Assembly: GCA_963930655.1 (NCBI GenBank)
Contig: OZ005602.1
Location: 2,673,501-2,737,500, forward strand
Direction of reading: 5' to 3'
Origin: Myrica gale
Taxonomy: Eukaryota; Streptophyta; Magnoliopsida; Fagales; Myricaceae
Length of the DNA stretch: 64,000 nt
The notes below the pieces were generated by a model. It was not told where the DNA came from. It was given only the letters and a program-made list of their open reading frames with translations, and did not search any database. The number at the start of each line of letters is the position of its first letter. The first letter of the stretch is position 1. Below, piece by piece: positions 32,658 to 45,613 of this stretch. The translations under genes and the position numbers were made by a program.

Positions 32658-35600
32658 TCACGAGCTCTTCAAGGCTGTTAGTGCTTCCTTAGTTGCGGCT
32701 GAGATAACAGCATCCGAAGCATTTGGCAAGTAATAATATTTTCCTGCAGAATTAAGATGTGATGAGTATATGTTCCCAGTCCTCACAAGACGAAGAGATA
32801 TTTCATGCTCACCTTGAGAGACTCTTGCAATCTCCTTGGCAAAACCAGTTGAAACAAACTTATTCTCTGTGTCAATGACAAGGAGAGACATCCCGGCTTT
32901 GTATATTTTCCCAGCCACTTCCAAGATCTCATCCTTTATCGACCACATTAAAAAAAACAGTCACTATCAAGTTCAATTCAGCGCGAATCTTGAATCCACC
33001 TTATGCAAAATTTCCAAGCAAACATGTCTTCTCTACACAAATATGCAAATCAGTGGGTCACAATGGAAAGTCCATGGGTTACAAATGCAAGATTTATTCG
33101 ATTAACAGTTTGGAAAGCTTAAGGTCAATCTGGAGCATTTACGTAATGTGCAAGCAATTTCAGAGAAGATGGGCCATTATCATCTAATGGAATGAAGGTT
33201 GGCCAAGACAACCTCCTAAGCCAGCCATCCACTAGCAGGCGCAGCACTTGTACTATGATGTGTGTCCAGTTAGTGTTACTAATCTTACCTTTAACTCTTG
33301 TGCTGAAGGTCTTGGGGCATCAGTAGCAGCAGCAGCTTCGGGGTCAGTGGATCTTTTCAGGGATATATTTGCTCTGCCATCAGTTATTGCAACAATCATT
33401 ATGCGTCCAACATCACCACTCTTCTCCGCATTTAGACCAACCCGGACAGCCTAAGCAGATTCATTTTTAGAGAAATGTAAGTCAATATTGAGAGAACATA
33501 GCTGTACTAATTGGGTAAAATGGGGGAACTGGGAATTATAGAGTTCCAAAAGTCATGATGCTGAAGATAATAAAATTAAACAATGACCTCCAGTAGGAGG
33601 CAATCCTCCAACAGATTAGAAATGGAGAATGGAACTACTACGTAAAACTGCATGCTAGAGAATGGAACCATGTATGTCATCCTAGTACTACAAGGACAAG
33701 CATGTTTTCCCAGCTAAAATATGGAAGTCATCCATACACCATATTTATTACATACATGTGCTGCATTTTGCTACAAAAATGCTCATTAGAACTTAACATC
33801 ACACGGAGAGAAAAGAAACAAGATTAAAGAGTTCCAATATTTCAAGATGCCTGTGGTCAAAGGAATTCACCATATTCACATACCGTGGTCAGACCATGAG
33901 CCAATGGGGAACCTCCACCACATGGAAGCCTCTCGAGACGTTTCCTCGCCATGGCAATTGATCTGGAAGGTGGCAGGAGTACTTCGGCAGAGTCTCCGCG
34001 GAAAGGAATGATTGACACCTATTTAAATTCATGTGTTGACACATTCAAACAAGTTATATTACAGCGAATCGAAGGATGTCACTGAATATTGTTTCATGGT
34101 TTGCTAATTACTGAACCCTTGCATTGAATAAGTTCTGTACAAAATACTTATGGCAGAAGATCACTTAAATAATCAAACTGGAATAGGTAGTTACAGTAGT
34201 CATGACATATTCAGTTGTCCTTACCTATCATATGTCACAAATAACGTGTCAAGGTAAAACAGAACACAGTATAACCTCCCTTTGAAAATGAAAAATATTG
34301 GAGATTACTTACTTGCCTATCTTGTCTCATGTTTAGAAATCTTCTAACATTCACTCTACTGCTTTATGTGACAGGCACGTAAATTAGGATGTCCATATGC
34401 AAGAGGTCCAATATTATTTGTTAAATGAATCAATTCAGCAATTAACTAGAATCACCATCCCCTACATAACCCCCCATTTGATGTCAAAGTTATAGAAGAC
34501 TCTCATCGTATTTTCGCTGTGTGAAAGGCTACATTTTACTCTTAGCAGAACATCCACAGACCCTGTGCAATGAGTACCCAGGAATTAGAGAAATACGAGA
34601 CCAAATGACCACAAAGCACTAACACGGTGTTATATGAAATTGGCCTGCTAAACCTGTACCTCATTGTTCTAGACGTCCACTTTCACTCCCATGGTTAAGG
34701 ACCTATACAAACGAATGATGGTGCCATTCACAGCCTCTGGCAATTGGTGTTCTTTTTGAGTTCCTACCTATTGACGGGAGAAAGTACTTCCTACTTTTCA
34801 GTTTTCACAAAGGGGTGCATGTTGCCACACACACTCCGGATTCTGTATGCTTCTCTCCAACTTCATATATTTAGAACGAGCGTGCCCATTTGGGTGACTC
34901 CTAAATTAATCCCCATCAAGTCCTTTGGAGTACACTAACGACAGCGGTGCTACCTATTAATACCCTACTGAGATTGACACAACTGATAGAACTATTTGAT
35001 AGCACACCCCATAAGACAATTTTCTAGACTTGGGAATCCCACTGTTCCATCGTCTATACCAAGTATGCTCTCTCGAGGAACACTATATGACAAGCGGGCT
35101 TTTAGAAGTAAGCATTTACTTGAACAATAGTTGTATATGTGATAGTGACTGATTACTGATGTTTAAGCATATTATCTTCATTTCCAGAGGACAGCAAGTG
35201 CAACTTTTAACTTACCTTTTCTAAAAAAAAAAAAAAAAAGGGGTTGGTTTACTGGAAAACAATGGATTCCTATGCAGTTTAGTTACATTCAATTATTGTA
35301 GAGTATGAACTGCTTTCATTTCTGTCCTGTTATCCCAAACAGCCACTAGGAAACTCTTATAAAGGAACAAGATGTAAAATATATGTTTCAAAGAACAGCT
35401 AAAAAGTAAAAAGAACAGAAAGTAAGCCTTTAACCTGTGCAACCATGAAACTCCATACACGAATTTAGTTTTCAAGTCACCTGATCCCTGCTTGTATAAC
35501 TTTCTGCAAGTAGCTTAAGTGCTGCACCTTTTGCATTCTGCATTCGGTTCAGTGCCATGCTTCCACTTGCATCAACCACAAAAATTACCTGACAGAATAT

Positions 35601-38600
35601 TAATGGTAAAAAGAGTACTAGTGCTTACTGAAGAAATTTTTAGACCTATTATGGTTGAATAGTCTAAACTATCAGTAAAGAAGCTCCAATGTTTTGAAAT
35701 TTTACTGGATCCATTCTATACGAGGAACTTATGCCAAACGTGACAAGAATGAGTTCCCATTTTTTCTTTTTTGTTCTTTTTCAGATAGCTAATTACAAAC
35801 AGATGACATAAGATTAGAGATTTACTACCAGTGCTCCTGCTTTTCGTGCCATTCTTTTTGCTCTCATGTCAGTTTTCTCCACAAAAACTTTCCTGCTGCT
35901 TTGAGTGTTCTTCTCCCTACGCAACTTTTGATATGGTGCAGCTGCTCTAAGTGTGGCATCAACGGCTAATCTCTTTATAGGGCCCTGTTAAAAAAACATG
36001 GACCAGGAGAGCAAAATTTGATCATAAAACACAACTCCAGATTTTTCATACTCTGTAAAGGACTGAAATTGAACCCTACTTTTTGAAATTTGAAGTAAAT
36101 TCATTCAAGCAAGACAGAAAATGCAAATAGAATGAAAATAGGGCATCAAAATAAAATAGCAGAAATTATGTCCCTTGTCGACACAAGAAATAGACCAGGA
36201 AATAGGGGACTAACCTTTGGAAGCATTGGTTTTATGTATCGACCTCTGTCTTCTGAAAATATAACATTCTTTGCTCTCCCAGCCTTCCCTCGGCGTCTCT
36301 GTGCTTGTTGTGCAAAGAAGAGAAGTTTCTCATCCACCAAACCCCCTTCTGCATCAAAGATAAACTCTTCAGGTATTTGTTCCTCCTGCTGCTCATTCTC
36401 TTCATCATTTTCGTCCTGCTTATAAAGGGAACCTTCATGTTAGACCCACCCTTCACTTTCAATAGGTTCCAGAATAGAGGATAAAGATAGGAGATAGAAT
36501 TGAGATCTATGGTAAAATAACTGATTACTAGCATAATTAGGTATGACAGACAGCAAACACTGAAGTTTGATTAAATAAACCTCCTGTTCTTCCTCCTCTT
36601 CCTGCTCCTCCCCAGATTCTTGATTTTGTGGAGGTGGTGGAGGTGGAGGCTGCTGATTTTGTTGTTCAGGTGGATTCTCATTGATGATTGAACGAGGAAG
36701 AATGACCAGTTCTACCTGTGGTAAGTAACATATGAGAAGAAAGTGTGTGCATGTTTCTCCACATGAGAAGCCAAGATGCAAAAAACAACAAATGAAAATC
36801 GAGACAAGGTTTCCAGGAACATTTGTAATGAGATTTATCTATCAATAACAGCAGGCTACAGGGATATAAGATTTGTACAGAATTCAAGGAAGAATAGAGT
36901 GTGATGTGGCCACACAACATTTTTAAGCTCACGTTTTCTCTTTTGTTTCCTACAGAATATATCCTTTTTCATTTAATAAAACACAGCTCTCCAAAGATTG
37001 ACAGAAATTTCAACAAACTTGGAAATTTCGAGAACAAATTTCCAGTGCTATCATAATACATGAAATGTAAATGGCAAGAAGATATCAAACAAAACAGACA
37101 AAACAGAAAAGGGTTTTAGGTGACTTTCTTGGTTGGGATATTACCATAACACGTGTTCCAACAAGGTCCATAAAAATGTGAAGCCACTAGTGCGGGCACA
37201 CAGCCAATGGACAGAAAATCATCTACATTAGGTTTTTTCAGAAGAATACTTAACAGCTTTTTTCAGGTCATCTACGTTGACTTTTTCCCGTCCTTCAAAA
37301 GCAGCTAAGCATTTCGCAACTCGGGCAGCATATAACTCAGCTCTGTGTCCCTGTAATGATCAATAGCCATTTAACAGGCACATAATTGCAGTCTGGACAG
37401 CAGAATCAGTTCAGTTAGGATATAGCTTGCGACAGCTTATCCATGCATTGACATAATTGCCCACTGGCATACATAAAAGTATGTGTATGCTCACACACCC
37501 AAAAAGAAAGACACTACCAGGGAATCGAGGATAGATAAAGTGTGCTTCTAAATAATGAAGAAACCACCGTTGTCTCCAATGTTTTATTTTTTATTTTTCA
37601 TTTTTGTTGTGTTCGTAACAGTAATAATCAGCACCTACAATGTGGCGGAATTTATTGTTTTCCTATTAGATATAGCTGTCATAATCATGAGCATATCTAG
37701 ATGTATGTTACACACATGCAATGCCAACATGCTTAACAATAGTGAAATGTACTTTTATATCATTGAAAACGCCACTGGTATTTAATTCACTTTTTTCTTT
37801 TAATGGGCTTATTATGATTTTGACACTGCTGCACTCCTTTTTTTTCTAGATACACTGCTGCACTCCTAATAATGAGGAAAGAATTGGTTTCCAAAGTTTA
37901 GCACTGCAATACCTCTTCAAAGAGGACATTCCCAATCCCTTTTAAAGAAATTTGAGTTAAAAGGCACTTGGTCCGACAGGACCCCAAGTATTGCAAGACT
38001 ATTTCTTCTATATTACTTCCAAAGCACCAAAGGATGGAAAGTCAATTAACATAGACTATTTTTCCTTTTCCAGTAGACCTGTTTCACAGTTTGAAGATGG
38101 AAAGTCAATTAACATAAGCTATATGGCCACAAATATGAACTTCCTACTTTATACGGATGATCCAGCATGTGAGTTTTCAAGTCCATTAGCAGCTCAAATT
38201 GGATGGGATCGAGCATGACATACCAGCTCGACTTAAATCTCTTCCTCAAAAGTAATAACCAAGTAAAAATCACCCTACTGACATTAAGGAACAGTCAGAA
38301 CCTGGCAACCACCTCGAAGGGCTTCCATAACAACATATTTCAACTGTTCTCTGCTGATAGTGACATCCTTCAAGTACTCTCTTGCCAAAATGATCTGCAA
38401 TGTGTCACCAAACTGTTGGTTGATCTAACAAATAAACTCGAGACACATTTTTTTCTTTCTTTGGAAAATTAACTTGCAACATCATACTAGTCCGAGACAA
38501 CAACAATCATCAAATAAACATCAAAATAATATAGAGGTTTGCCGTTAAAACAAATATATTCCCAGGAAAAATTATGGGCAATGATGTCAAAACATTTTTA

Positions 38601-41600
38601 TCAAAGTCATAAACTTCTTTGAGTAAAGTAAGCACCCTAGTCATCGACAAAGAATTATCAAAGTCATAAACTTCTTTGAGTAAAGTAAGCACCCTAGTCA
38701 TCGACAAAGAAAGGTTTTGATCTTTTTTTTATAAGTAAGCCAATCTTATTAAAGAGAAGAGAAACAAAGAACACACAACAACGGAGTCAACAGGACAAGA
38801 GATTATACTGAAAACCCCTAACACGCAAACGAGAAAACAATGAAAAAACGGAAAACCAGAGAAGAGAACCCGAAGAAAAAGCCCTCAAACCTCTAGCCAC
38901 TGGGGAAAGCACAAGAAAAAGCCCCTCCTCCAAAATATGACAATAGGCAAAACCTCCACCAACGTACGCCCAAAGTCCTGGAAGATTCCCCAACAGTTCA
39001 GCTCAATATTCAGGGCATCATGGAATCAAACACAAGGCCTGCCCTTTGTTCTTAGTCTTCCTAGAGATCGAAAAAGACCATTCATAGTTAACCGAAGAGT
39101 ACAATCCCTGCAACTCCCTTAGCATCTTCCCCCCTGATTTTCTAGACTTAGTAGAATTGAATTGCCCCCCATCTCGTTCCAACTCAGCAAAGAGATTCTT
39201 CAGCTCTTCCTTGTGACCGTCACACGACACCCCAACCAAATGATCAACAGAGGAAACCATGTCTAAGATCCACTCCGGAGATTTCCTCGTGGTATCGCGT
39301 AGAAACTCGCCAACCTCATTCGTTCCAAATGAACACTCCCCCACCTCCAGACCACCTAAGAGGGCCCTAGAAGAAAGATCCAGCACTGCCCGCTCCCTCT
39401 CGGCAGCGCTATGCTCCTCGACATGAGGAGAAACTACCCCATCGTGGACCTCCTCCATCGGGACCCCACTCTGGAGCTTCCCAACAGGAAGAGCGGCATG
39501 TTCTGTCTCCGAAAAGCATCTTCCCGAAATAAAGATCTGCAGTTCTGTGGGGGCATGGACAACACCAGGTGGAATATCCCTACCACCCTCATCTTCCACA
39601 CCAACCTCAGCAGAGGGCCCACCGACGCAATCGCCACTTACCACAAATTCTTTTGGACTGCTTATGCCAAGTAGCATCAAGGAATAGGAACTTGGCTAAA
39701 AAGAGAGAGTTATGAAAGCCACTTTTGGTTCATGTCTACCTCAAAGCCATTTAATTATCATTTTGTTCTTGTCTTCCACAACAAGATGTGACACTAACAT
39801 ATCTCAATATCGCCTATGAATCCTAGAGCTATTAAGCATGAGGAATGATGACAGTCACACGGATCTTGAGAATAAAAATAGATTATTGATGAACTTAATA
39901 CATAACCACAGGCAACGAATTCAGTCCATAGAACAATAAGATTAAGACTAACATCTTAAAATCCATTATACTCTCAAGTATGTCCTTTTTCTGAATATGA
40001 ACTTCCAATAATTCTCATTTTCTTTTTCTTTACTTCTTTTTGTTTTTCCATTGCCCCAGCAAAGCACCCTGTTTGGATGATAGGGAAAGGCAGAAACTCA
40101 CCCATATCAGTGATATATTTTAATCGCAAACTTGCCTGAGTTTTAACATTGTCTGTTTCTTCCTCAACCATTTTAAACACTTCATTGCTATGTTCCTGAA
40201 ATTGTGTTGCAATTCCAACAGCTGCAACGCGATCTTCAAAACTCATTGGAAGGTCTGCACTGCAGATGAAGTGTGTCAACATTGGAACAAAAATAGAATC
40301 TAGTATATCTGACCCATTTGATCCGCTAAGTACAAGTTTTGTACCTCAAATTAATTGCAATGCGGTCCAGCAAGTGCTCACGTACAGCACCCTCTTCTGG
40401 GTTATAAGTCGCAATAAGTAGTGGCTTGCATGGGTGCCTAAAGCTAATACCCTCTCTTTCCACAGTATTAACTCCTTCAGTCAACACATTAAGAAGCAAA
40501 TTACTAATACCCTCATCCAAGAGATTTATTTCATCAACATAGAGAACACCTCTATGAGCTTCAGCAAGAAGGCCTGGCTGGAAAACAGTTGTTCCTGTTT
40601 TCACAGACTCCTCAACATCAACAGACCCAAGGAGTCTGTCTTCTGTCACTCCAAGTGGAATCTATAGCATGAATGAACTAATGTGATTAGGCAGTGAAAA
40701 TAGTCTAAAAATGCATGCATTCTGTAATAAAAAGTACCTGAACAAAAGGAGATCTGACTATCTGAGTCTTAATATTACCAGCAGAATCATATTGCACACG
40801 TTCACCTAGATCGTTTTCCCACCTTCAATAGTTTCAACAGTTGTTATATTTAAAAAGAAATAATGTGGTATCTTCATCGATTCATGTTGGGGCAACAAAC
40901 ACAAGAACACACTAGGCTAAATTGGTGTAATATTCAAATATTTTCAATCTGAAAAATAATAGCACAACATTTTACCCCACTTTTTCAACTGGAATACGAT
41001 CTGCACGTAATTTTAGAAAAATATTTTGCCTTGTAACTGTGTCACAAAAAAACATTGTGGCTAAAATTGATGGTGAGTTTCAAATCAAAGAAATGTTTGT
41101 ATATTCAATAGGGCTGCTTAAGTTTTCCTTATGCAATTACATCGTCCTGTTCCCGTCTCTTGGAATTTTGGAAACTCTTCTTGAACCCAAGAATCGCAAA
41201 AACCGTCCTGCTTTCAGATACTTGAGAGCAATCTATTCTGTTTTTTTTTTTCAGGAAGGGAGACAAAAACGGCAAGTAGCAAAACCCCAAGTACCACTTT
41301 CTTTATATTTTGTTCAAGAGCAAGTCTATGTTTTCCAAGAATAATAAAACCATTTGTTGTTTTTCAGGAAGAACATATTGTTCCCTACCACATTGACAGC
41401 ATTTGTAAACTTTCCATACGCAATCAGAACGGGGTCAAATAATTCTTGAAAAGGAGATCTGAAAGTTTCGCTATCAAAGTCAACTATCCACTACTACCCA
41501 TCTCCAAGTGGTTGGATGGTCAACCATGATTAAAACGTAAAGATCTAAGAGACTTTTCAGGTTTAGAACGTCTGAACAATAAACACCAACCCCTATAAAA

Positions 41601-43488
41601 AGTCTATATCAACCAGTTATAGATTTAGTCACTATTGCACAGTTGACATTTAGAGTTTGAAATGAAATGGTCAAGATCGAAAATATATTCGGTTGTTTCT
41701 GATAACAAGGTTCCCATTATGAAGGTTCAAACTTTTGTACTGAACACATGGTTCTCCAACAATCCATGACATGTCATAACTTATTTAAGCACATCTTTTC
41801 ATCGTATCTGCATCACAGGATTATAACATGAAGGTACTAAAATATCACCAAACGGTGACTGCACATACAACAACTAGAGCAACTGATAGCATTCAGTGAC
41901 CTTACTCTTCTGGGCAGGCTGGATTGGCATTTGCTATTGAACCAACCACAATGTCAATTGGAGGCAAAATTGCATGTAATCCACGTGCCATTACTGTTTT
42001 TGCTGTTCCTCGCCTTCCACAGATAGCAATCCCTCCAATGTCACGGTCAATAGCCCCAAGCAAAAGAGCAGTTTTTATAGCATCCTAGAAAATGAATAAT
42101 TTTCACAGAAGCCAAAAGATAATGGAGAATTTACTGATTAACCACAGGTACTTTCTATTTCCTTAAATTGCATGTTAACCGGATACACAGAAGTATGTAC
42201 CTAGCCAACTAATTACCAAAAAGAAATAATTAGTAATTTCAAAGGATAAAACTGCATTCTCAGAACACTTAACAATAAGAATATGACACCATCAATGCAG
42301 CCATATTCTCACATATTCTTCTTCTAAGTCTTTCATGATGCATAAATCAAACTATGATAGGCCCTCGTTTAAAGGCCACATCTTACTTTGGAACATGAAT
42401 GCCATTTATTAATGCCTTACAACCTCCCATGATCAAGAATAGATCCAAAAGTGCCACACAGCTCTACTGAGATTACCAATTAATTGACCTCGATTATTTT
42501 TCTAATAGGTAATATAACTTGCACACCTTTCTGGATTGTACCCTGTAATCTTACACTCCACCCCTTATTTGATCCAAGGACCGTTTACATAAAATTGCAA
42601 CCTCATAAACCGACATTACCTCTCATGCCAATTAACCCACATCATCCAATAAATCTGAAAGGATGAGGCTCAAAATTTAACTCCGGGTTCAATTCTCTTG
42701 CAAGTAAAAATCTTTTGTTTGCTCACTAGTACTCATGCTAGTACCAAACCTATAGGCAGCCAAAGCCGAACAATGAAATCAGACGAAATTGTGAGAAGTA
42801 AATGCCTCGTGATTACAATGTGATGATCCCCGATCCATATGCATCTCACATTTACACATGGTACTTGCCATACACGGCTGGAATCGAAATTGTAATTTAC
42901 CTTGTGCTACTTCGTTTCTCACTTTGTGTACTGGGAGGAAGAGAAAGAGAGACAAGAGTATGATTCGAGGCTCGATGAAATCTATCTAACCAAAACCCGC
43001 TTTCATTTCCAGCCATAAAAAGGAGAAAATGGTAAGACCAGCAACTAATTCATAAAAAGATACAAAACTAACCAACCAAAAGGCCCTTCTTAAGCAAGAG
43101 ACGGAGAAAGCAACTAAAATCAGCAACCATAAAGAAAAAAATATGAAACAAAAAACCTTCCGCAATTCATGAAAAGGTACACAATTAACAGACCACGACA
43201 CCAGTTTCAAGAGAGAGAGATAAGCTTTACCTGGCCAACAACGGCAGCTAGAGGGAAGTACCGTCTTCCATAGGAAGGAGTGGCATGATCGGGCTTCTCT
43301 GCGAGTAGGGCACCATTTCCAGAATCATGAGCTGCATTTGCATTCACATTGGCGGAAGCTGCACGGACACGAGGCCGATGACTGCGAAGCCATTTTGAGT
43401 TCAAAAAAAGAGGATTTAATTTAAAAGCTGAAGAAGATTGGAGTTGAGATAAATATGTGCATGTTGGAGCTGAGGTCGCGAATGCCAT
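32658..43488 (-). CDS. CHLD: Magnesium chelatase subunit D, chloroplastic
   Basis: CHLD forms the AAA+ motor of Mg-chelatase with CHLI; with CHLH it inserts Mg2+ into protoporphyrin IX, the first committed step of chlorophyll synthesis in the plastid. My 15 exons are 43231..43488, 41906..42084, 40738..40822, 40345..40661, 40136..40259, 38302..38394, 37255..37350, 36581..36715, 36215..36415, 35829..35984, 35481..35588, 33884..34018, 33289..33450, 32813..32933 and 32658..32743: 751 aa, all in phase. A Ser/Ala-rich transit peptide fills about residues 1-50. The AAA+ domain has the Walker-A-like GRRGTAKT at 109-116 and Walker B VDEIN at 216-220. A linker (about 400-430) holds seven consecutive prolines and a Glu-rich run. 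The integrin-I/VWA domain has the MIDAS motif DASGS at 554-558. The C-terminus [14 protein letters not shown] is typical. Intron 5 uses a GC donor, and intron 14 is only 69 nt and in frame. A LINE sits in intron 5. Confidence 0.97.
38599..38712. repeat. 57-bp tandem duplication beside a LINE insertion
   Basis: Two adjacent copies, each beginning TATCAAAGTCATAAACTTC and ending CATCGACAAAGAA, lie at 38599-38655 and 38656-38712. The LINE poly(A) tail starts about 10 bp beyond the second copy. The repeat may have arisen with that insertion or by later slippage. Confidence 0.85.
38723..39690 (-). mobile_element. Internally deleted LINE carrying an ORF1 tail
   Basis: The T-run at 38723-38730 and the adjoining ATAAGTAAGCCAATCTTATT match the 3' end of the LINE at 27626. 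Upstream, however, there is no reverse transcriptase. Instead a 220-codon minus-strand frame (39018-39680) ends [12 protein letters not shown], which resembles the end of plant L1 ORF1 proteins. ORF2 therefore seems to be deleted, leaving an ORF1 tail joined to the LINE 3' end. It lies in CHLD intron 5 in the gene's orientation. The ORF1 assignment rests on one short motif. Confidence 0.65.
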
Positions 43489-43669
43489 TGGAAAAGAGAA
43501 AGGTTACTAGCGGGAGAGAGAGAGAGAGAGAGCGAACAGCTGGGGCTCCTTTCTTATCCGTTTCCCCCCAATCCGTTACTGTTAAAAAGAGTTTTTCTGC
43601 ATATGGACGATGGCTCCGAGGGAATGCACGCGCCAAGTTACAGTGCATTTCTTTTTTCTTTTTCTTTTT
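43489..43669 (-). promoter_or_regulatory. CHLD 5' leader and proximal promoter
   Basis: Upstream of the CHLD start codon lies a GA run on the plus strand at 43514-43533 (CT-rich leader on the coding strand) and then GC-richer sequence. The MITE at 43670 caps the region only about 180 bp from the start codon, so the core promoter must be short or lie partly in the MITE. No TATA box is clear. Confidence 0.4.
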
Positions 43670-44085
43670 GGATAAATACATTTTGCCCCTTATTTTTTTT
43701 GGGTCATTTACACTTTACACCCTGATATTTTATTTTTGATACATTAGACTTATTATCTTTCACATTTTTGTAATATAGACCTCATACCCAATTTGTCTTC
43801 TAAATTGACGGATTTCGTCAACACATACACCAGTCGACCGCTACATGCACCGGTTGACCTCTACATGAAGCGGTCGACCGGCTCGTCATGCCTCTCACGT
43901 TACCTTTGTAGCGGTCGACCGGTTCATGTGTTGACAAAATCCGTCAATTTAGACGGTCAAATCGGTTACGGGGTCCAGATTGAAAAATTGTAGAAGATAA
44001 TAGGTCCAATGTATCAAAAAATAAAACATCAAGGGTATAAAGTGTAAATGACCCCAAAGACAAGGGGAACAAAGTATATTTATCC
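43670..44085. mobile_element. Second copy of the fold-back MITE family, upstream of CHLD
   Basis: It begins GGATAAATACATTTTGCCCC and mirrors itself at the right end (ATATTTATCC). It shares the arms of the 16793-17188 element, for example TCATTTACACTTTACACC and ATTGACGGATT. Its centre differs: a 120-bp segment with repeated GGTCGACCG motifs forms a second internal hairpin. Flanking duplication is unclear in the T-rich context. Confidence 0.8.
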
Positions 44086-44331
44086 CCTTTTTATAATTAA
44101 AAGTTGGGGCCTTCATTTTCGGAGTGTGATTTTGTTTGTTGTAGTCAATCTCACTTAAAGTAATTTTTTCTTACATGTAAAAGGATAATTTTATGACATT
44201 TTTGTACCTATAAAATTAATAAATAAAATCATTTTCCTTTAATTTGTCGAAAAAAATTTTATTTATAAATATTTGAAATAAATAATTAATAGATATAATA
44301 TAAAATAATAATAATAATTTTAGGTATAAAA

Positions 44332-44463
44332 GGCGACCCGCTCTCGCCGCGGGAGCAGCTCGAGCAGTCCACCGACAGCCGAAGGATTCGGGACTGGGAC
44401 CTCGTGCCCAGCCCTCAGAGCCAATCCTTTTTCCGAGGTTACGGATCCATTTTGCCGACTTCC
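44332..44463 (-). pseudogene. 26S rDNA fragment
   Basis: The minus strand matches plant nuclear 26S rRNA as I remember it: GGAAGTCGGCAAAATGGATC, then AAAGGATTGGCTCTGAGGGC, GGTCCCAGTCCCGAA and CTGCTCGAGCTGCTC, ending GCGAGAGCGGGTCGCC. Small differences indicate an old insertion. It is about 130 bp, GC-rich in AT-rich DNA, and too short to function. Confidence 0.85.
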
Positions 44464-45339
44464 ATCCTCAAGACTCCCACGGTTAGAGGCTACATGATGT
44501 ATTTGTTCTTTTTTTTTTTAAGCAAAAGGGAAGAGTTGAATAAGAATATATGTCTAATATAAAAGTGTATATTTTACACCAAATTTTAGTTCAGTGTTCA
44601 AAATGGAGGCATCAACTGTATGGGGAAACCGTTCTCATAAAACTTCCATCAAAATGTCATAAGATCCGACGAATATGCAGAAAAATAAACTAAGTGGCAC
44701 AATATTGATTAGATCTTATAACAGGGTCATATAGATTAATTTTAGTAGTTTTAGAGCTAAATGTGAATACTTAAGTAGTTTGAACCACTTTTTGACATTT
44801 TGATATAAGTTTATGGGCTAAAAGTAAATATTCCAACAAATATTAAGGAATAAAAAGACTCTTGTAACTCGAGAGTGGCGATTTTTGTGAAATTATGACA
44901 TGATGACTTATTGAAAGAGCAACATTCCTGAAACATGATTTCCAATTGATTTTATATTTTAGTGAAATTACTATTTGACATCAGAACTATGCAATTCCTT
45001 GATCTACTGTTTTTTCCTTAAAAAAAATTACTTTTCTTAATGAATTAACGAATACATTGTGCAAAATTGGTGACGACATTTTTTTCCTCCAAAATAGCGT
45101 ATTGGTCTCTCCCTATGAGCAAATGAATATATCCAAGTAATTAAGTTATTAGGCAGATTTGTGTCAAAAAAAGTAAATAGAGATCAAATAGCCACAGCTT
45201 TTTCCATTGAACCTCTCTCCATTTGGATCAAACCCCAAACGGCCGCTGCTCTTTAGTTGAACCTCTTCATTGGCCCAACCCAAAAGGACCCCAATCCAAT
45301 TATATGTTCTTTGGGTGATTGTGATTCCACGTCAGCAAT
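44464..45339. other. AT-rich intergenic DNA
   Basis: No gene, RNA or transposon terminus that I can support. Confidence 0.4.
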
Positions 45340-45353
45340 AACATAAAAGAACA

Positions 45354-45599
45354 CCCCAAGGGCGATAACTCAATGGCTAGGAGAGATATCCTCTTTGGGG
45401 CTCACGTACCAAGTTCGAGTCTCAAGGGTGTGATGAATTTTTCTGCTGCTGGACGAGTTCTTGACTTATCTGCGAGTTGTGGGGTCGGTCCAGTGGTCCG
45501 TGATTTGTACTTTAAGATTGAGCCATACGAATCCGACTTTTAGAGATTTCCACGTTATCAAAAAAACAAACATAGAGATTTTCACGTTATCAAAAAACA
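45354..45599 (+). mobile_element. tRNA-derived SINE with 14-bp target duplication
   Basis: An insert of 246 bp is flanked by identical AACATAAAAGAACA at 45340-45353 and 45600-45613. Its 5' part has an A-box-like TAACTCAATGGCTAGGAG and a B-box-like GTTCGAGTCTC, the internal RNA polymerase III promoter of tRNA-derived SINEs. The 3' tail contains two tandem copies of a unit beginning TAGAGATTT and CACGTTATCAAAAAA. No protein is encoded. Confidence 0.85.
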
Positions 45600-45613
45600 A
45601 ACATAAAAGAACA

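Noticed and set aside
32744..32812. CHLD final exon read as one uninterrupted frame (32658-32948)
   Set aside because: The segment between SQG and KYYYLPN has proper GT and AG ends and is not expected in CHLD, so I treated it as an intron and listed retention only as a finding.
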